The notes: generated by a model not told the origin, from the letters alone. A stretch of DNA of 64,000 nt from Aphrocallistes beatrix (GCA_963281255.1 OY725490.1:1178001-1242000), one strand, 5' to 3'. Positions 49,004 to 60,503 are shown, counted from the first letter of the stretch. Made by a program: numbers and translations.

Positions 49004-49298
49004 TCAGATATTTTGAATTTCGGAGTATTTAGTGGGTGGAATCGGAGGTCTCTTTCTTCCAGTGTCTCTTCTGTCAAACTTGAATAATTCAGCGTACATA
49101 ACACCACTCTGTGAATAAATTAATTCCAAATTATAGATAGTAGTAATTTTCATACATAATCATTAGAGATTAAAGCATTCAATTACAAAAATCATACGAA
49201 CTGTTGAGTTTATTATTTCATTAAAAGGTGGACTTAGCTTCAAATCATCCTTCATAAAGCAACTAATTCCGATTGTCTTATTGGTGCATACTATTTAG

Positions 49299-49472
49299 TA
49301 CAGTCGACTCCGCTTAATATGGTCACTGCTTAATCGGACCATTTCTGGCATGACTGAAATAGCTTTACACATAGAAGCTAATAGAAAATATTCCTCGGTT
49401 AATAGGGTTCTCCGCTTAAAGGGGTAAAATGTCCTCTGACCGATGTGACCCTATTAAGCGGAGTCGCCTGTA
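49299..49472. mobile_element. Tc1/mariner-type MITE in the last intron region of D
   Basis: The 174-bp element has inverted ends TACAGTCGACTCCGCTTAAT and the inverse ending TTAAGCGGAGTCGCCTGTA, with TA at both borders. CGCTTAAT-like phrases recur inside. It lies in the intron between exons 49,106 and 49,717 of receptor D. Confidence 0.88.
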
Positions 49473-50109
49473 TTAAACTCCCCTAACCGTGTTTATGTAT
49501 CTGAGTTAATTATGCTAATTTTGGGAAACATAAAATATTTGATGAGTACATAGTAGCCCCATTTAAACAATATACATACCTTAACTTCATTCTCGTATCT
49601 AGATAAGAGAAAGAACTAGTGTAATAAACTTATTGGATTAATAATTTATGATTACTAAATTCCAGTATTTTAAATGAAATAAATATAAATAGTAGTATTT
49701 ATAATACAAAATTTACCTTTGTATCTGATAGTCTTCTCTGCATCTATACATAAACGAAATGAGAGATTTAAAACTCTGGAAACATTTTAAATAATTCAAA
49801 GTAACTAATTCATACCTTTTTCTTAAACAATGAAATCCCATTCCAATCAATGCGATGAGAACGAGAAGGAGAAGAGATAAAAGTCCAACTATGTAGCCAA
49901 TGAGGTGTATCCAGGGAATTTGAGCTAAACAGAGACTTAACGATAAAAATACTCACATGAGAGATTATATAACCGTGTATATCCTGAATATTATCTGGGG
50001 AATTATTGCGTTTTTGTATCATTTACTGATGAAAAAATAAAATTTCGGAAATGAGAGACTTTTAACTGAATTTTGTCAACACCGGTCAACCTTTAGGTGT
50101 AAAATGAAA

Positions 50110-50275
50110 AGTGAAATTTCTAATTATAACAATGGTGACGATGTTCTCTCAATTCCTTGGTGAGTTGACATTTTTCTGAGATTCATACTTGCTCGAGCCA
50201 GTCTCACAAGATACTGTGATGTGCAAAAAACTGGTTTTCTGCTACTGATAGTAGCTTAGATTAATTCGTTACACA
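50110..50275 (+). repeat. Diverged 3' fragment of the dispersed repeat
   Basis: It aligns loosely with the 3' end of the family: GGTGAGTTGACATTTTTCTG, GCCAGTCTCACAAGATACT, and an end in TTAGATTAATTCGTTACA followed by a TA-rich stretch. It is much more diverged than the other copies, so old. It lies in an intron of receptor D. Confidence 0.5.
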
Positions 50276-53008
50276 TGTACGTATATCTCAATAGCTAAGT
50301 TGACTAATTCATTGAAAGATGATGAAGAATTATGAATTATTCAAAATTTCAAACATTAGTGCAGATTCTATGCCAAAAGTGTTTAAAAGGTTGTTCATGT
50401 TATATACCTCTAACATTGCGAGTCAGTCTCTAAGCGAATATCAAATATTTTTTTCATTATTTTCGTTTCAAATTTGAGTAATTCATTGATAATTCATGAA
50501 TTAGTCAACTTAGCTCAATCGTTTCTATTTATTATCTTTAGTATCCAACAGGATTATTCTCTTCTGCATGCATTCAATACACTAACGTAACTCAATTAAA
50601 AGCGGGTAGCTGTATGTAATTTAGTTTACTTAATGACTATACTGATTTGATGATGGTGAATGTATTGATTACTTACTGGTGTTTGAATCAGAAGTGTGGA
50701 GTAGTATAGTTGTATTGGTACTAGGCTTAGCTGTCTGTGTATTATTAGACGAAGTTGTAGTTGGAGGGATAGCAGGATTGTCTGAATAAAAGATACAATA
50801 GTATACCACCACGGTGTTGAGAATGGTGATGTAGAGCTAACTAAATACAATGAGATTCCTGACATACCTGATTTAAAGAAACATCCCATTGCTTTTCCAC
50901 TGAATGACTGTCCACACTGCTGTACTATCGTCAAGTTAGCTGTAATGTTAGTCTCGACTCCATCTAGCTGAGTGAAGTTGTGAGCAGTTAGAACTGTATT
51001 GTAACTGAGTTGAGAAGATGGTAGAGTGAAGCTAGTACTGTCAGTGTATGTGTATGTTACACCTTGTCTACTGTGAGAGTAGAGGAGTTGGAGAGAATAC
51101 GAAATGTCTAATCCTGATACTCCTGATGGCTGTGTGGGTGTACTTAATTCCTAAAATATGAATATAACCCTGTTACAGAATGCTATGAAGGTTGAAATTT
51201 AAAAACAGTTGCACAAAGCATCTTCCACATTATAAAATATCAGTATTCCATTTATGATCAAAAAGACTTATCCATCATAGATGGTGCAGTCATCATAATA
51301 TTTTCATTATCAAGATGTTTCAGTAGTTAACATGATAACTAAAACACTTCTTACTACCAAGTTTAACCAGTCGCCCTGTAAATATAAATCTTCAAACTTT
51401 GAAATTTACTAAAATACTTGTAGCCAAACAAGAATAGTAACAGATCAACTTACCCAATTGATTGTTAGATCTCCTGTGGCATTATGATAATCAAGACACA
51501 CAAACTGAGAACTCTTTGTTAGTGAATAACCTAATTGAATTGCAGACATATTAAATACTACCTCTAACTTTATTATAAGATTTAAATGTGTAAAACTCAC
51601 TTGCAACAGAATTAACATTAGTAGAGCTGTTAAGTCGAGTTACCAGCACAGCTCATAGCTGTTACAGAGTACTGATAGTCAGTGTTGATATTCAGATTAG
51701 TGGAGTGATTGTAACTGTTAGAATTAGTTGTAGCTAGTGGAGATCCATCAAGATACAGGAAATACCTATCTACAGTTCTGTTACTAGGAGGAGTATTCCA
51801 TGATAGAGATATGTCAGCTGAGCAAGTAGATGTGTTGAAGTTAGAAACAGAGCTCTGTATACTGGGAGCAGAAGGAGGAGCTAGGAACAATTTTAAATAA
51901 GATACACTCAAGGACAACTTATGACATTATAATTTTTCATCTTTATTTTTAATAAACTAGGTCTGCTCGTGGGCAATGAATTAAAATTGTAACATATGAT
52001 ATTTAAAATAGTGTAGATCGACAGACCGATAGTTCAGTTTTGATAAGTGACTATATTAATGCAGCAGTTTTCAACCCTTTTAGCAATGGAATTATAACTA
52101 ATATAGCAATAATTCTACATTCTGTGGATATATTCCAGTTCATTTTCCATCTTCACAAGTGTAGAAACTAATTAAAATTTTCATCTATGTTTTAAGACTG
52201 CATAAATCCGATTGGTGTTTTCTAGGACAATATTTTGTTAATATTTACATTTAAAAAGTAAACCCAAATTTAGTTTTTAGAAACAGGCACTTTAAAATGG
52301 TTACATAAGAAATGAGATTATTATAAAGGTGAGAAGCATGATAAGTTTACACATACCAGCTCCAACTACTCGATGAGTTATGATTAATATTTCTGACACA
52401 TCTGGTTCAATCTCTCTCATATCAACCATGCATCCGATAGGAATGCCTTCATCTGAGCTGTTGTAGACAAAAGAGATATATCCGTTTACACTCTTCAAAG
52501 ATCCAATTGGTATATAAGGCTGGAATCGATTTAAATCAACGCCTTTATAGCTACAAATACCGATATTTCGGCATCCAAAAATTGCATTCTCAAGGCCGTT
52601 AATGTTGAAGCTAACTTCTGTGGCAGTGAATGTGTATCCATCATTCGGTACAGTTAGTACACAGCTGACTGTGATGCTCTCTCCTTCACACGCATAATCA
52701 GAATTCTGTGTGACTGAAGTACCTGAAAAGAGAATGATAGCAAGAATTATGTTAAGAGTAAGAATGGTGAGTTAGTAGTGGAAGAAGTATGTGTAATTAA
52801 GTCCATGGAATCTACTAGCGACAAATGTAAACTGCGTCTAAAATTGAACAAAGTAGGTAGAATTGAATTTGAATAGTTCCTTACTTACCATAGAGGAGAA
52901 TAAGATGTGTGGAGAGAAAGAATATTTGGAAGAGTTTGAACATGTTTATCTAATTGTCAAATCTTCAGTTAACCTCCTTCTAACAGCAACGAGCTAATGA
53001 AAAATCAA

Positions 53009-53196
53009 TACAGTCAGGGTCGCTCATTATGAACACCTTGGGGACCAAAAAGGCTGTTCATAATATAGAGACTTCATATTAAGCGAACTCGACCTAATAC
53101 AAATCCTATGGAACCTGTTGAATCAGGACCAGAGAGTTAGTTCATAATAAACGAATTTCATATTAAGCGGGTTCATAATAAGCGAACCTGACTGTA
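53009..53196. mobile_element. Tc1/mariner-type MITE 66 bp upstream of the D start
   Basis: The 188-bp element has inverted ends TACAGTCAGGGTCGCTCATT and the inverse ending ATAAGCGAACCTGACTGTA, with TA at both borders. Internally TTCATATTAAGCG is repeated. It lies in the likely promoter or 5' leader of receptor D. Confidence 0.88.
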
Positions 53197-54561
53197 TTAT
53201 CAATTGACAGTGCAGCTTTTTGATAGTGCAACTTTTTATAAATTGATATATCATAAAATATGAAAATAGTTCATTCTAATGTTGAAACCGTTGATAATAT
53301 CGATTAAAAATATACAAATATTTAACATATAGTTTCGAAAATGCAGTATTTGGAATCTACACCTCTAAATACACCAGGCCAACAATTGAAACTAGTTTCC
53401 AACATTTTTTTGTGATTTTCAATTTATTTATATATTGTAAACAAATGTATTATCATACAACCCCGAAAATACAATACATTTGACACCTAAATGTCAATTT
53501 TCATATCCATATATGATTTGCTAGTTTTTCTATTGATTCGAGAAAACAAATAAAATCCTAAAGTTTCAATATTTAAGATTATTTAACACACACACATATA
53601 TACATATATATCTGCACTTATGTACATACAAAATGTACCTCAAGCTAATTAATGCATTTTAAAGGATGTGGATATTTGTGACATTACTACATTAAAGGAG
53701 TCTAGAGTGGAGAATATACATATCTTACTATGTCAGTGAGTAATATCAATTGTGAAGTAAGGTGATTTCAGTGATTATCATAAAGTATATTGTGAAGTAC
53801 AGTTATTTCAATGATTAAGGTTAATCAATAGTGAAGGTAATGTCAATAATGAAATAAAGTAATCTAATTTCTGAAAAACTTAATTACTTCATCTCTTGTA
53901 ATGCAGATGAACTTTTAACAACATTCAATTATAATGTCAGCACATAAGATTCTATAATGTAGCATCACCAATTCGATGATAATTGACTTCTTACGACAAG
54001 TTTCCTAACCAACGCATTATCTAACTACGTACAAGCAGATCAACTATTGCAAATGTTCGCAGGATTCAATTGCCTTTTTGCTGTTTGTTGTTTACTTGTT
54101 ACTATATTAAAAGTTGTAGAATGGCAACAAGTTCACAAATACATATATCTAAGATTTTTTATCTTTTTGCATTATTACTAACTTTGCTCTTATTAGAGTA
54201 TATCGAATTTGAATAGTAATCAATTTCAATATAACATAGATCTGCTGCCCAATAACTTCTAAGTAGTATGCATCAGTACTTTGTTAGAGCCTTTTTATTA
54301 CACAGACCAAAAGGCATTCAAGAATGTATGGCGTAATTACCAGGTTAAGCAGCATTGTCCTGACTAAAGAATTGAGTAAATTGAGAAGTATTTTTCTTTT
54401 GTAAAATAAGAATCCTTTATTTACAGAGACAGTATGTAGTCCACTGAATGTATATAAAATATAAAAATAGAATAGTCACAGTCTGCGCAAAAAATTTCAA
54501 CTCAGATTTCTTTGCATAATATCCTGACTATACAATTCGATTAATGTTTATATATCTCTGA
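53197..54561. other. Divergent intergenic region between D and C
   Basis: AT-rich DNA between two receptor genes pointing away from each other. It must hold at least one promoter for each unless they are regulated from elsewhere, but I see no motif I can name. Just before each start codon the 21-22 nt AGATTTGACAATTAGATAAAC is conserved between D and C. Confidence 0.5.
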
Positions 54562-55033
54562 AACGAATTGATTGAAGAAACTGCCAGGCGCAGAAAGTTG
54601 ATTTTTGGCATGTGGGAGTCCTTTGGCTATGGCTCCACTAAATTCTGATCTCAGACCAAAATGTCTACTCATCATCGAATTATGACGTCATTGTCACCAT
54701 TTTTAGTATTAGAATTTTCAGTTTTTCGACTATAACTCAGCCATTTTAGGTGATAGAAAGCTGAAACTTTAGTAGAATGTGTATATTAATATATCACATC
54801 TATGATATAACTCTCATTAAATAGCGATGACTCATCAATCTGTTATGCCGTCATCATTACGCATCAAAAATTGACTTATTTTGTGAGATTTCGAGTAATA
54901 TCGATTATAACGGTAAGACAGACGTTTTAGGAATGTTATCCACCTTATAATTACCCAGGCACGGGAGCCTTCGGTGGACACAAAGTGTCCACCAGCCGCG
55001 TAGCGCAAGCAAGCGAATCGCGCTTGTGATGAA
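54562..55033 (-). repeat. Dispersed hairpin-ended repeat, near full-length inverted copy
   Basis: On the minus strand it runs from ACAAGCGCGATTCGCTTGCT through the hairpin GGTGGACAC/GTGTCCACC (both arms changed in a compensating way) to the terminus TTCAATCAATTCGTTTCAG. It ends 155 bp upstream of the start codon of receptor C. Confidence 0.8.
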
Positions 55034-57636
55034 TAGATCTATTCATCTAGTGCAATCTCATAATTTGATATCAGATTTGCAATAGCTGTCATAGTTTAAA
55101 TGGATTTTACTCAAGGATAGATCTATTTAGTACTAATTATGATGCAAATTAATGCTGTGTAAATTAAAGATTTGACAATTAGATAAACATGTTTAATCTC
55201 TTCCAAATATTTCTTCTCTCCACACATCTTATTCTCCTCTATGGTAATGGTAAGTAAGGAACTATTATAATTCAATTCTACCTACTTAGTTCAATTTTAG
55301 TTTACATTTGTCGCTAGTAGATTCCATAGACTTAATTACACATACTTCTTCCACTACTAACCCACCATTCTTACTCTTATATAATTATTGCTATCATTCT
55401 CTTTTCAGGTACTTCAATCACACAGAATCCTGATTATGCGTGTGAAGGAGAGAGCATCACAGTCAGCTGTGTACTAACTGTACCGAGTAGTGGATCAATA
55501 TTCACAACAGAAGCAACTGACTTCATCATTGGAGAAACTAATGTTCCTATTTCTAAGCGTGCGATTGACATGAATGAAACTCAGAATGGTATTGATTTAT
55601 CTCGATTCAATGTTGATGCACCCATCGGAAATACAACATATGTGGCTGGATCCATCACTCTTCTCTCTTACAACAGTTCTACGGACAAAGATCTCCGTAT
55701 GGGATGCCATGTTAGGACCAGGGCTAGTGGAGCATCGTCGTCAGAACCATTTATTCAAACTATTCGATTGGTTCCAGCTGGTATGTATTGTAAATTAACA
55801 TTGATATATTTTATATATTTTCCATTATTCTATTACTGTTAAATCCTGAAATTCAAATAATTATCTGAAGACCAGCGAATATTTTTGATGGATTCAATGG
55901 AGCAGCATTTTCGATATGTCTGCGTCCATTTGTTGTAAAAACCCCCTCGCAGACGCAGGATGGTAGTGTACTTCCAAAGTGAAATGTGATTGAGTCACAA
56001 TTCCTCGATTTTGTTAATTCCTTTTCTGATGACTCATCATGATGTCACTATGATGCGTTAGCATAATATTGTGAGAAACACCCAAAATAAACATTTTATT
56101 CCTCAATTTTATCTCTCACCATTCACAAGATATGCCCTCTGTTAAATATTTAAAATGCGTAGATTTATAAAGTTGGCGTCATCATAATGAAACCAGGATA
56201 ATACTGTAGAAACATCCATATGGAGCATTGTTGATTTGCTGAGAAGTTTCGGATGACCGGATACAAACATTCATTTTAGAACTTTGCACCTTTTGAAAGT
56301 CGGTATGCTTATAGGCTATGCCCTACCAGGCTACATACTTCTATTTACCACGTACGCGGGAAAAGCATAATGTTTATAACTAGCTATATTTCTTAGCTCT
56401 TCCTTCTCCTCCCAACAGTCTACAGAGTTCTGTGTCTAACTTCAACACAGCTACTTGCTCAGCTGACATATCTATATTAGGGAATACTCCTCCTAGCAAC
56501 AGAACTGTAGATATGTATTTCCTGTATCTTGATGGATCTCCACTAGCTACTACTAATTCTAACAGTTACATTTACTCCACTATTCTGAATATCAACACTG
56601 ACTATCAGTACTCTGTAACAGCTATGAGCTGTGCTGGTAACTCTACTACCAGCTCTACTAATGTTCCCTCTGTTGCCAGTGAGTCCTAATTGCACATTAT
56701 GTGTAAGAGTTATTTCACACATCAACAATGCTATAACATTATAAACATGTTTAGGTTACTCATTAATGAGGAGTTCTCAGCCTGAGTGTCTTGCATATGA
56801 CAATGTCACAAGAGTACTCACAGTTAATTGGGTGAGTTCAATCTTAGCATTATAGCATTAAGTAATTTCACTCTGCGTTAGTATGATTGAAATCCATACG
56901 TTTACTAAAAACAACATTTCTATTTGTTTTATTTAATTTATATTATTCTCCTTTGGAATATTATTATTAGACAAAAATCAAGAAAAGATATTGTATCTAA
57001 AATATTCTACATTTAGACATTGAGTACTCCTACACAGCCATCAGGAGTATCAGGATTAGACATTTCGTATTCTCTCCAACTCCTCTACTCTCACATACAC
57101 TGACAGTACTAGCTTCACTCTACCATCTTCTCAACTCAGTTACAATACAGTTCTAACTGCTCACAACTTCACTCAGCTAGATGGAGTAGAAACTAACATT
57201 ACAGCTAACTTGATGATAGTAGAACAGTGTGGACAGTCATTCAGTGGAACACCAATGGAATGTTTTTTCAACTCGAGTATGTCACTATTTTTTATCGGTT
57301 CTAATTGTTGACTTACTTTTTCAGGGATTTTATATCAGTAACACATGTCTTACCCTAAATTTCTATTTGTAAAGTTCACTCTACAATGTAATTTCTATTA
57401 CAAATCTAAAAGAGATTTGTTACTCTTAATCTAAAATATTTAGTTACTTTTTATATACAATTAGTATTGTATGGCTGCTACAATACTAATTAGGCTGTGA
57501 CTGCTCCTAACTAGGTTTTAAACAATAAATCTTGATATACTGTAATAGGATCACAGGTGTATTTTATTTTATATTTAATATTGTACCGTACTTTCAGAAA
57601 CAATTCCCACCACTACTGCAACTCCTACAACTCCTA

Positions 57637-59176
57637 GTAAGTTAAAAATATAGTTGTATTTATATTTTGATTTATAAACGTTTTAAGTATATTTTGATAT
57701 CATCTGTACTATTCTGTAGGAAAGAAAATTCGTTTGTTATGCATTCATATCAATGCCAACATTATAATAATTAAAATTTATTTTGCTTTGGGGGCTTGTG
57801 TATTTTTTGTTCTAGATGAACTTTATACCTCAGAGACCTTTCTCCGTTTTCATAACCCTAACTTCAAATTCACAATTATTTGTACTACAACGAATAATAA
57901 TGTGAAAAGATATCACCCATGCCAATTGTCCTATTTTTGGCGAGACGTCCCGCTTTTATCACGACAAGTTGGAATGTACGAGACATTGAAGTTACATACA
58001 TAAACCATACTATGTTTAGATTTTGAATCTAGACGAAATTTTAACTCCTCTGTGGAGAAAAAAAAACACAACAAAAACACACTTTTTCGAAACATTATTT
58101 ATGACTTCACTCCCACAATACGAAATCCTTTGTAACACACCGTGCTTGAATATGATATATACTTCAAAATAACAACAAATGCATATTGTTAATTTTCTCA
58201 CAGTACATAGCATTGAATGATGCATATTTTTAAAACAAAAGTATAGAGGCTATGTTTCAAACAGGAATTATACAACCATCCAAAGATACGCTCCTAGTCT
58301 CAAACCCATTAATGTTCATGGGGCGCTTAAATCGCTAAATAACATTACAATATATAAAATGTAAATTGGGTAATTGTCTAAACTTTCACGTTCCTAAACA
58401 CTTTCAGGCTTAAAACCATAGCCTAAAGGAGAGTTTCTCGCTCTTAGATAATCCCTTGGTTTCAAATGTGTACATTCGAAAATCAATAGCGAACATTTTG
58501 TTCAGAATGTAAATGTTAATTTTGTTGATAAGCAAATATGCGATAGGAGAGAGTTGCTCGATGAGTGAACTTGGTAGACATAGAATGCCGTACTGTATAA
58601 GCAAGCGAACCTTGTTAGTTTTTGCTCGTATAAAGTTCGTAATACATTTAGCGCACATATACGTGGAATCTTTGTGAATATTGATTTCGGCTATTTTTCG
58701 GGAATATGTCTGGTCTTGGTTCAGATAATTTTACATTTCTAGCACCTCCCAGTTCCTCAATCAATTCTACAAAAAAAAACAAAAAAAATGCGTTTTATTA
58801 CAATATAAGGTGCTACTGATACAACTTCACTAAGTGAGTAATATTAGTAGTATTCACATTTGCAATTATAGAGAATTTATACATAATATTTATTTTTCAT
58901 AACTCCTGAGATAATTAACCTCGAACTCACTGCTTTAGACTCAGCAACTTAGTAGTTGTGTATGATAGGTATGACCTTGAGATAGTACGATGGCAATAAA
59001 ATTAAAACAAAATTCCAGACTTCACAAAAGTTTAAGTTAGAAACTCCTTGAAATGAGTGAAAAGAATCGTGAGAGAATTCCTATAATACGCATAGTAGTT
59101 AATTTATCCATTATTTAATCTTATACTAGATAGGTACTTTTTAATTTATTCTAATATATTTCTTCCTTAATTACAG
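57637..59176. other. Large intron of receptor C, partly unexplained
   Basis: No Ig-like exon equivalent to that of A and B is found here. Bases 58,918-58,985 match the intron of A near 36,690-36,780 (CTCACTGCT and AGACTCAGCAACTTAGTA). The stretch 57,720-58,740 has no counterpart in A or B and no recognisable transposon ends. Small frames at 57,734-58,003 and 58,410-58,658 resemble no family I know. Confidence 0.5.
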
Positions 59177-59456
59177 ATAACATTGACGCTGCAATGGGAG
59201 TCGTGATCTTATTTATTGTGATCACACTCATAATTCAGTTTGTTTTGCGTATTATTTTGCTGAAAGAAGAAAGAGGTTCAGTTATATTTTATGATTAGAT
59301 TTACTAAGTATTATGTCTACTGACTAGATCCACCATTCTTTAGGACATACAGGAACAGATTGATCTGATAGGAAGAAGTAAGTGTACTTGGATAGACAAT
59401 ACCTCAATTGGTATATTTGCTATATTTTCCCATAACTGAAAGAATTGAATTTAGAG

Positions 59457-59608
59457 CAGGGTGTATAGCCATGGAACTGCTGGAACTCTAAAATGGGTAT
59501 TGAGATGTCGTACCTATCCTCCATACCATGACTCAAGAATACATGTGGTCGTAAAACAATTTAACTTCTTATTTGTGGTATTTATGCAAAAAGGGTTGAG
59601 AATCCATG
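59457..59608. mobile_element. Internally deleted copy of the A/C-shared hAT MITE
   Basis: The left junction GAATTTAGAGCAGG and the right part AAAAGGGTTGAGAATCCATG match the MITE at 37,339 in the equivalent intron of A, with about 190 bp lost inside. Confidence 0.7.
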
Positions 59609-59885
59609 ATTGAGAGTGACAAAATGTATTATCAACGAATAGAAAGTAAGGTATTTCCTATCAAATATTGATACTTGTCTCCCTCATCTGGAAAGGTTTC
59701 TCAATTACAGAGACTCCATTTAGATAGATTCCACTGTATATTACTTTGAACTGCTGATATTTCTATTTTATCCTATTTGCTTTGGTAGATATCAGGAAGT
59801 AGACGAAGTTACTTACAGTCAGATTATCAAGGAACCTAATCCTGAGCTTGAACTTGTGAAGAAGGATGAGATAATAACAACATAG

Positions 59886-60503
59886 TACCATAGAACATTA
59901 ATTTTAATGAAGCTAGAAGTAGTTGAAACACAATATCGTTATTGAAGCTATATTTTCTTATTCCCTACCCTATAGATGTAATCATACTTTCTTGTGATTA
60001 AAATATATTTCCTATTTGAGTTTATTAGTGAATGAGTGAAGTGTAATATAATAGAAGTGTTGACAGATAAAGTTAATAATATGTGCATGAGTAATTTAAG
60101 CTTTGACATGTAATCTTGACTTTGATGATATTCCTTCACGTAATCAGGATAGACATAGCGATACAGTTCAAAATACAGTTCAGAATCCAAGGGATTTAGT
60201 ATAATTGTCTAGATAGTGTGTGCGGATAGTGTGTCACGATCTAGAACCACTGCTGTTCGTAATACAATATTCCACATCTCACGATGTGTTACTTGCCATC
60301 ACACTTAGTTAGATTACAGGTAGAGGGCCTGCTCTCTCTGTCCGGCTATTTCATCTGCTTATTGTTCAGAGCCAATGACAAAAGCTAATTGGCTGAAGTA
60401 TCCCTATCAAAATCAGAACTGTATATGTAGGTCTCTCTTGAAAATAACAATATTCATGGTGTGAGTTGTCTTTATGATTCATTACTCCCAATTTAATATT
60501 AAG
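59886..60503. other. 3' flank of receptor C
   Basis: Bases 59,942-60,052 match the 3' flank of A. A deletion relative to A has removed the last coding exon just before this. The rest is unrecognised. Confidence 0.5.

Larger units (their letters stand above)
49004..52943 (-). pseudogene. Receptor gene D: SP-Ig-FN3-FN3-stalk-TM with two ITIM-type motifs; one frameshift
   Basis: Minus-strand exons: 52,943-52,889 (signal peptide), 52,722-52,357 (Ig-like), 51,880-51,601 (FN3), 51,530-51,454 plus 51,150-50,868 (second FN3), 50,781-50,677 (Thr/Ser/Asn-rich stalk), 49,924-49,816 (TM helix, then CLRKR), 49,743-49,717 and 49,106-49,004. The first FN3 exon is 280 nt where paralogues have 282 or 279. 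An extra T gives AACTCGACTTAACAG and a TAA at 51,632-51,630, ending the frame after SCAGNST. Without it the sum is 1,404 nt, about 467 residues. The tail carries VMYAEL and TKYSEI, both fitting ITIM/ITSM consensus, around the Pro-rich RPPIPPTK. The downstream exons show no other damage, so the lesion is recent, polymorphic, or a sequence error. The gene is inhibitory-type by motif. It is convergent with B and head-to-head with C. Confidence 0.78.
55189..59885 (+). pseudogene. Receptor gene C: SP-Ig-FN3-FN3-TM, several lesions
   Basis: Exons: 55,189-55,249 (signal peptide; donor GTAAGT, or GTAATG at 55,243), 55,409-55,780 (Ig-like), 56,397-56,678 (FN3), 56,755-56,831 plus 57,017-57,276 (second FN3), 57,598-57,636 (Thr/Pro linker), 59,177-59,280 (TM), 59,344-59,377 and 59,789-59,885. 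The second FN3 lacks 23 nt relative to D, between CACA repeats, giving TGA at 57,101-57,103. The TM exon is 104 nt, breaking phase with the tail. The tail exon (YQEV, VTYSQI) has lost its donor (GT to AT at 59,871-59,872) and stops at TAG 59,883-59,885. The ITIM/ITAM exon is deleted. The FN3 core Trp is lost: ISLSWN of paralogues reads ISILGN. As it stands the locus could encode only a secreted Ig-FN3 fragment. Intron 57,637-59,176 holds about 1.4 kb of unrecognised DNA. Confidence 0.78.

Noticed and set aside
57734-58658. Possible genes at 57,734-58,003 (+) and 58,410-58,658 (-)
   Set aside because: They lie inside the large intron of C and show no recognisable domain, signal peptide or splice context.
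58739-58772. Start of an FN3-like exon (APPSSSINST) after TTTCTAG
   Set aside because: Only about ten residues look similar before the frame runs into an A-rich stretch. Too short to call.
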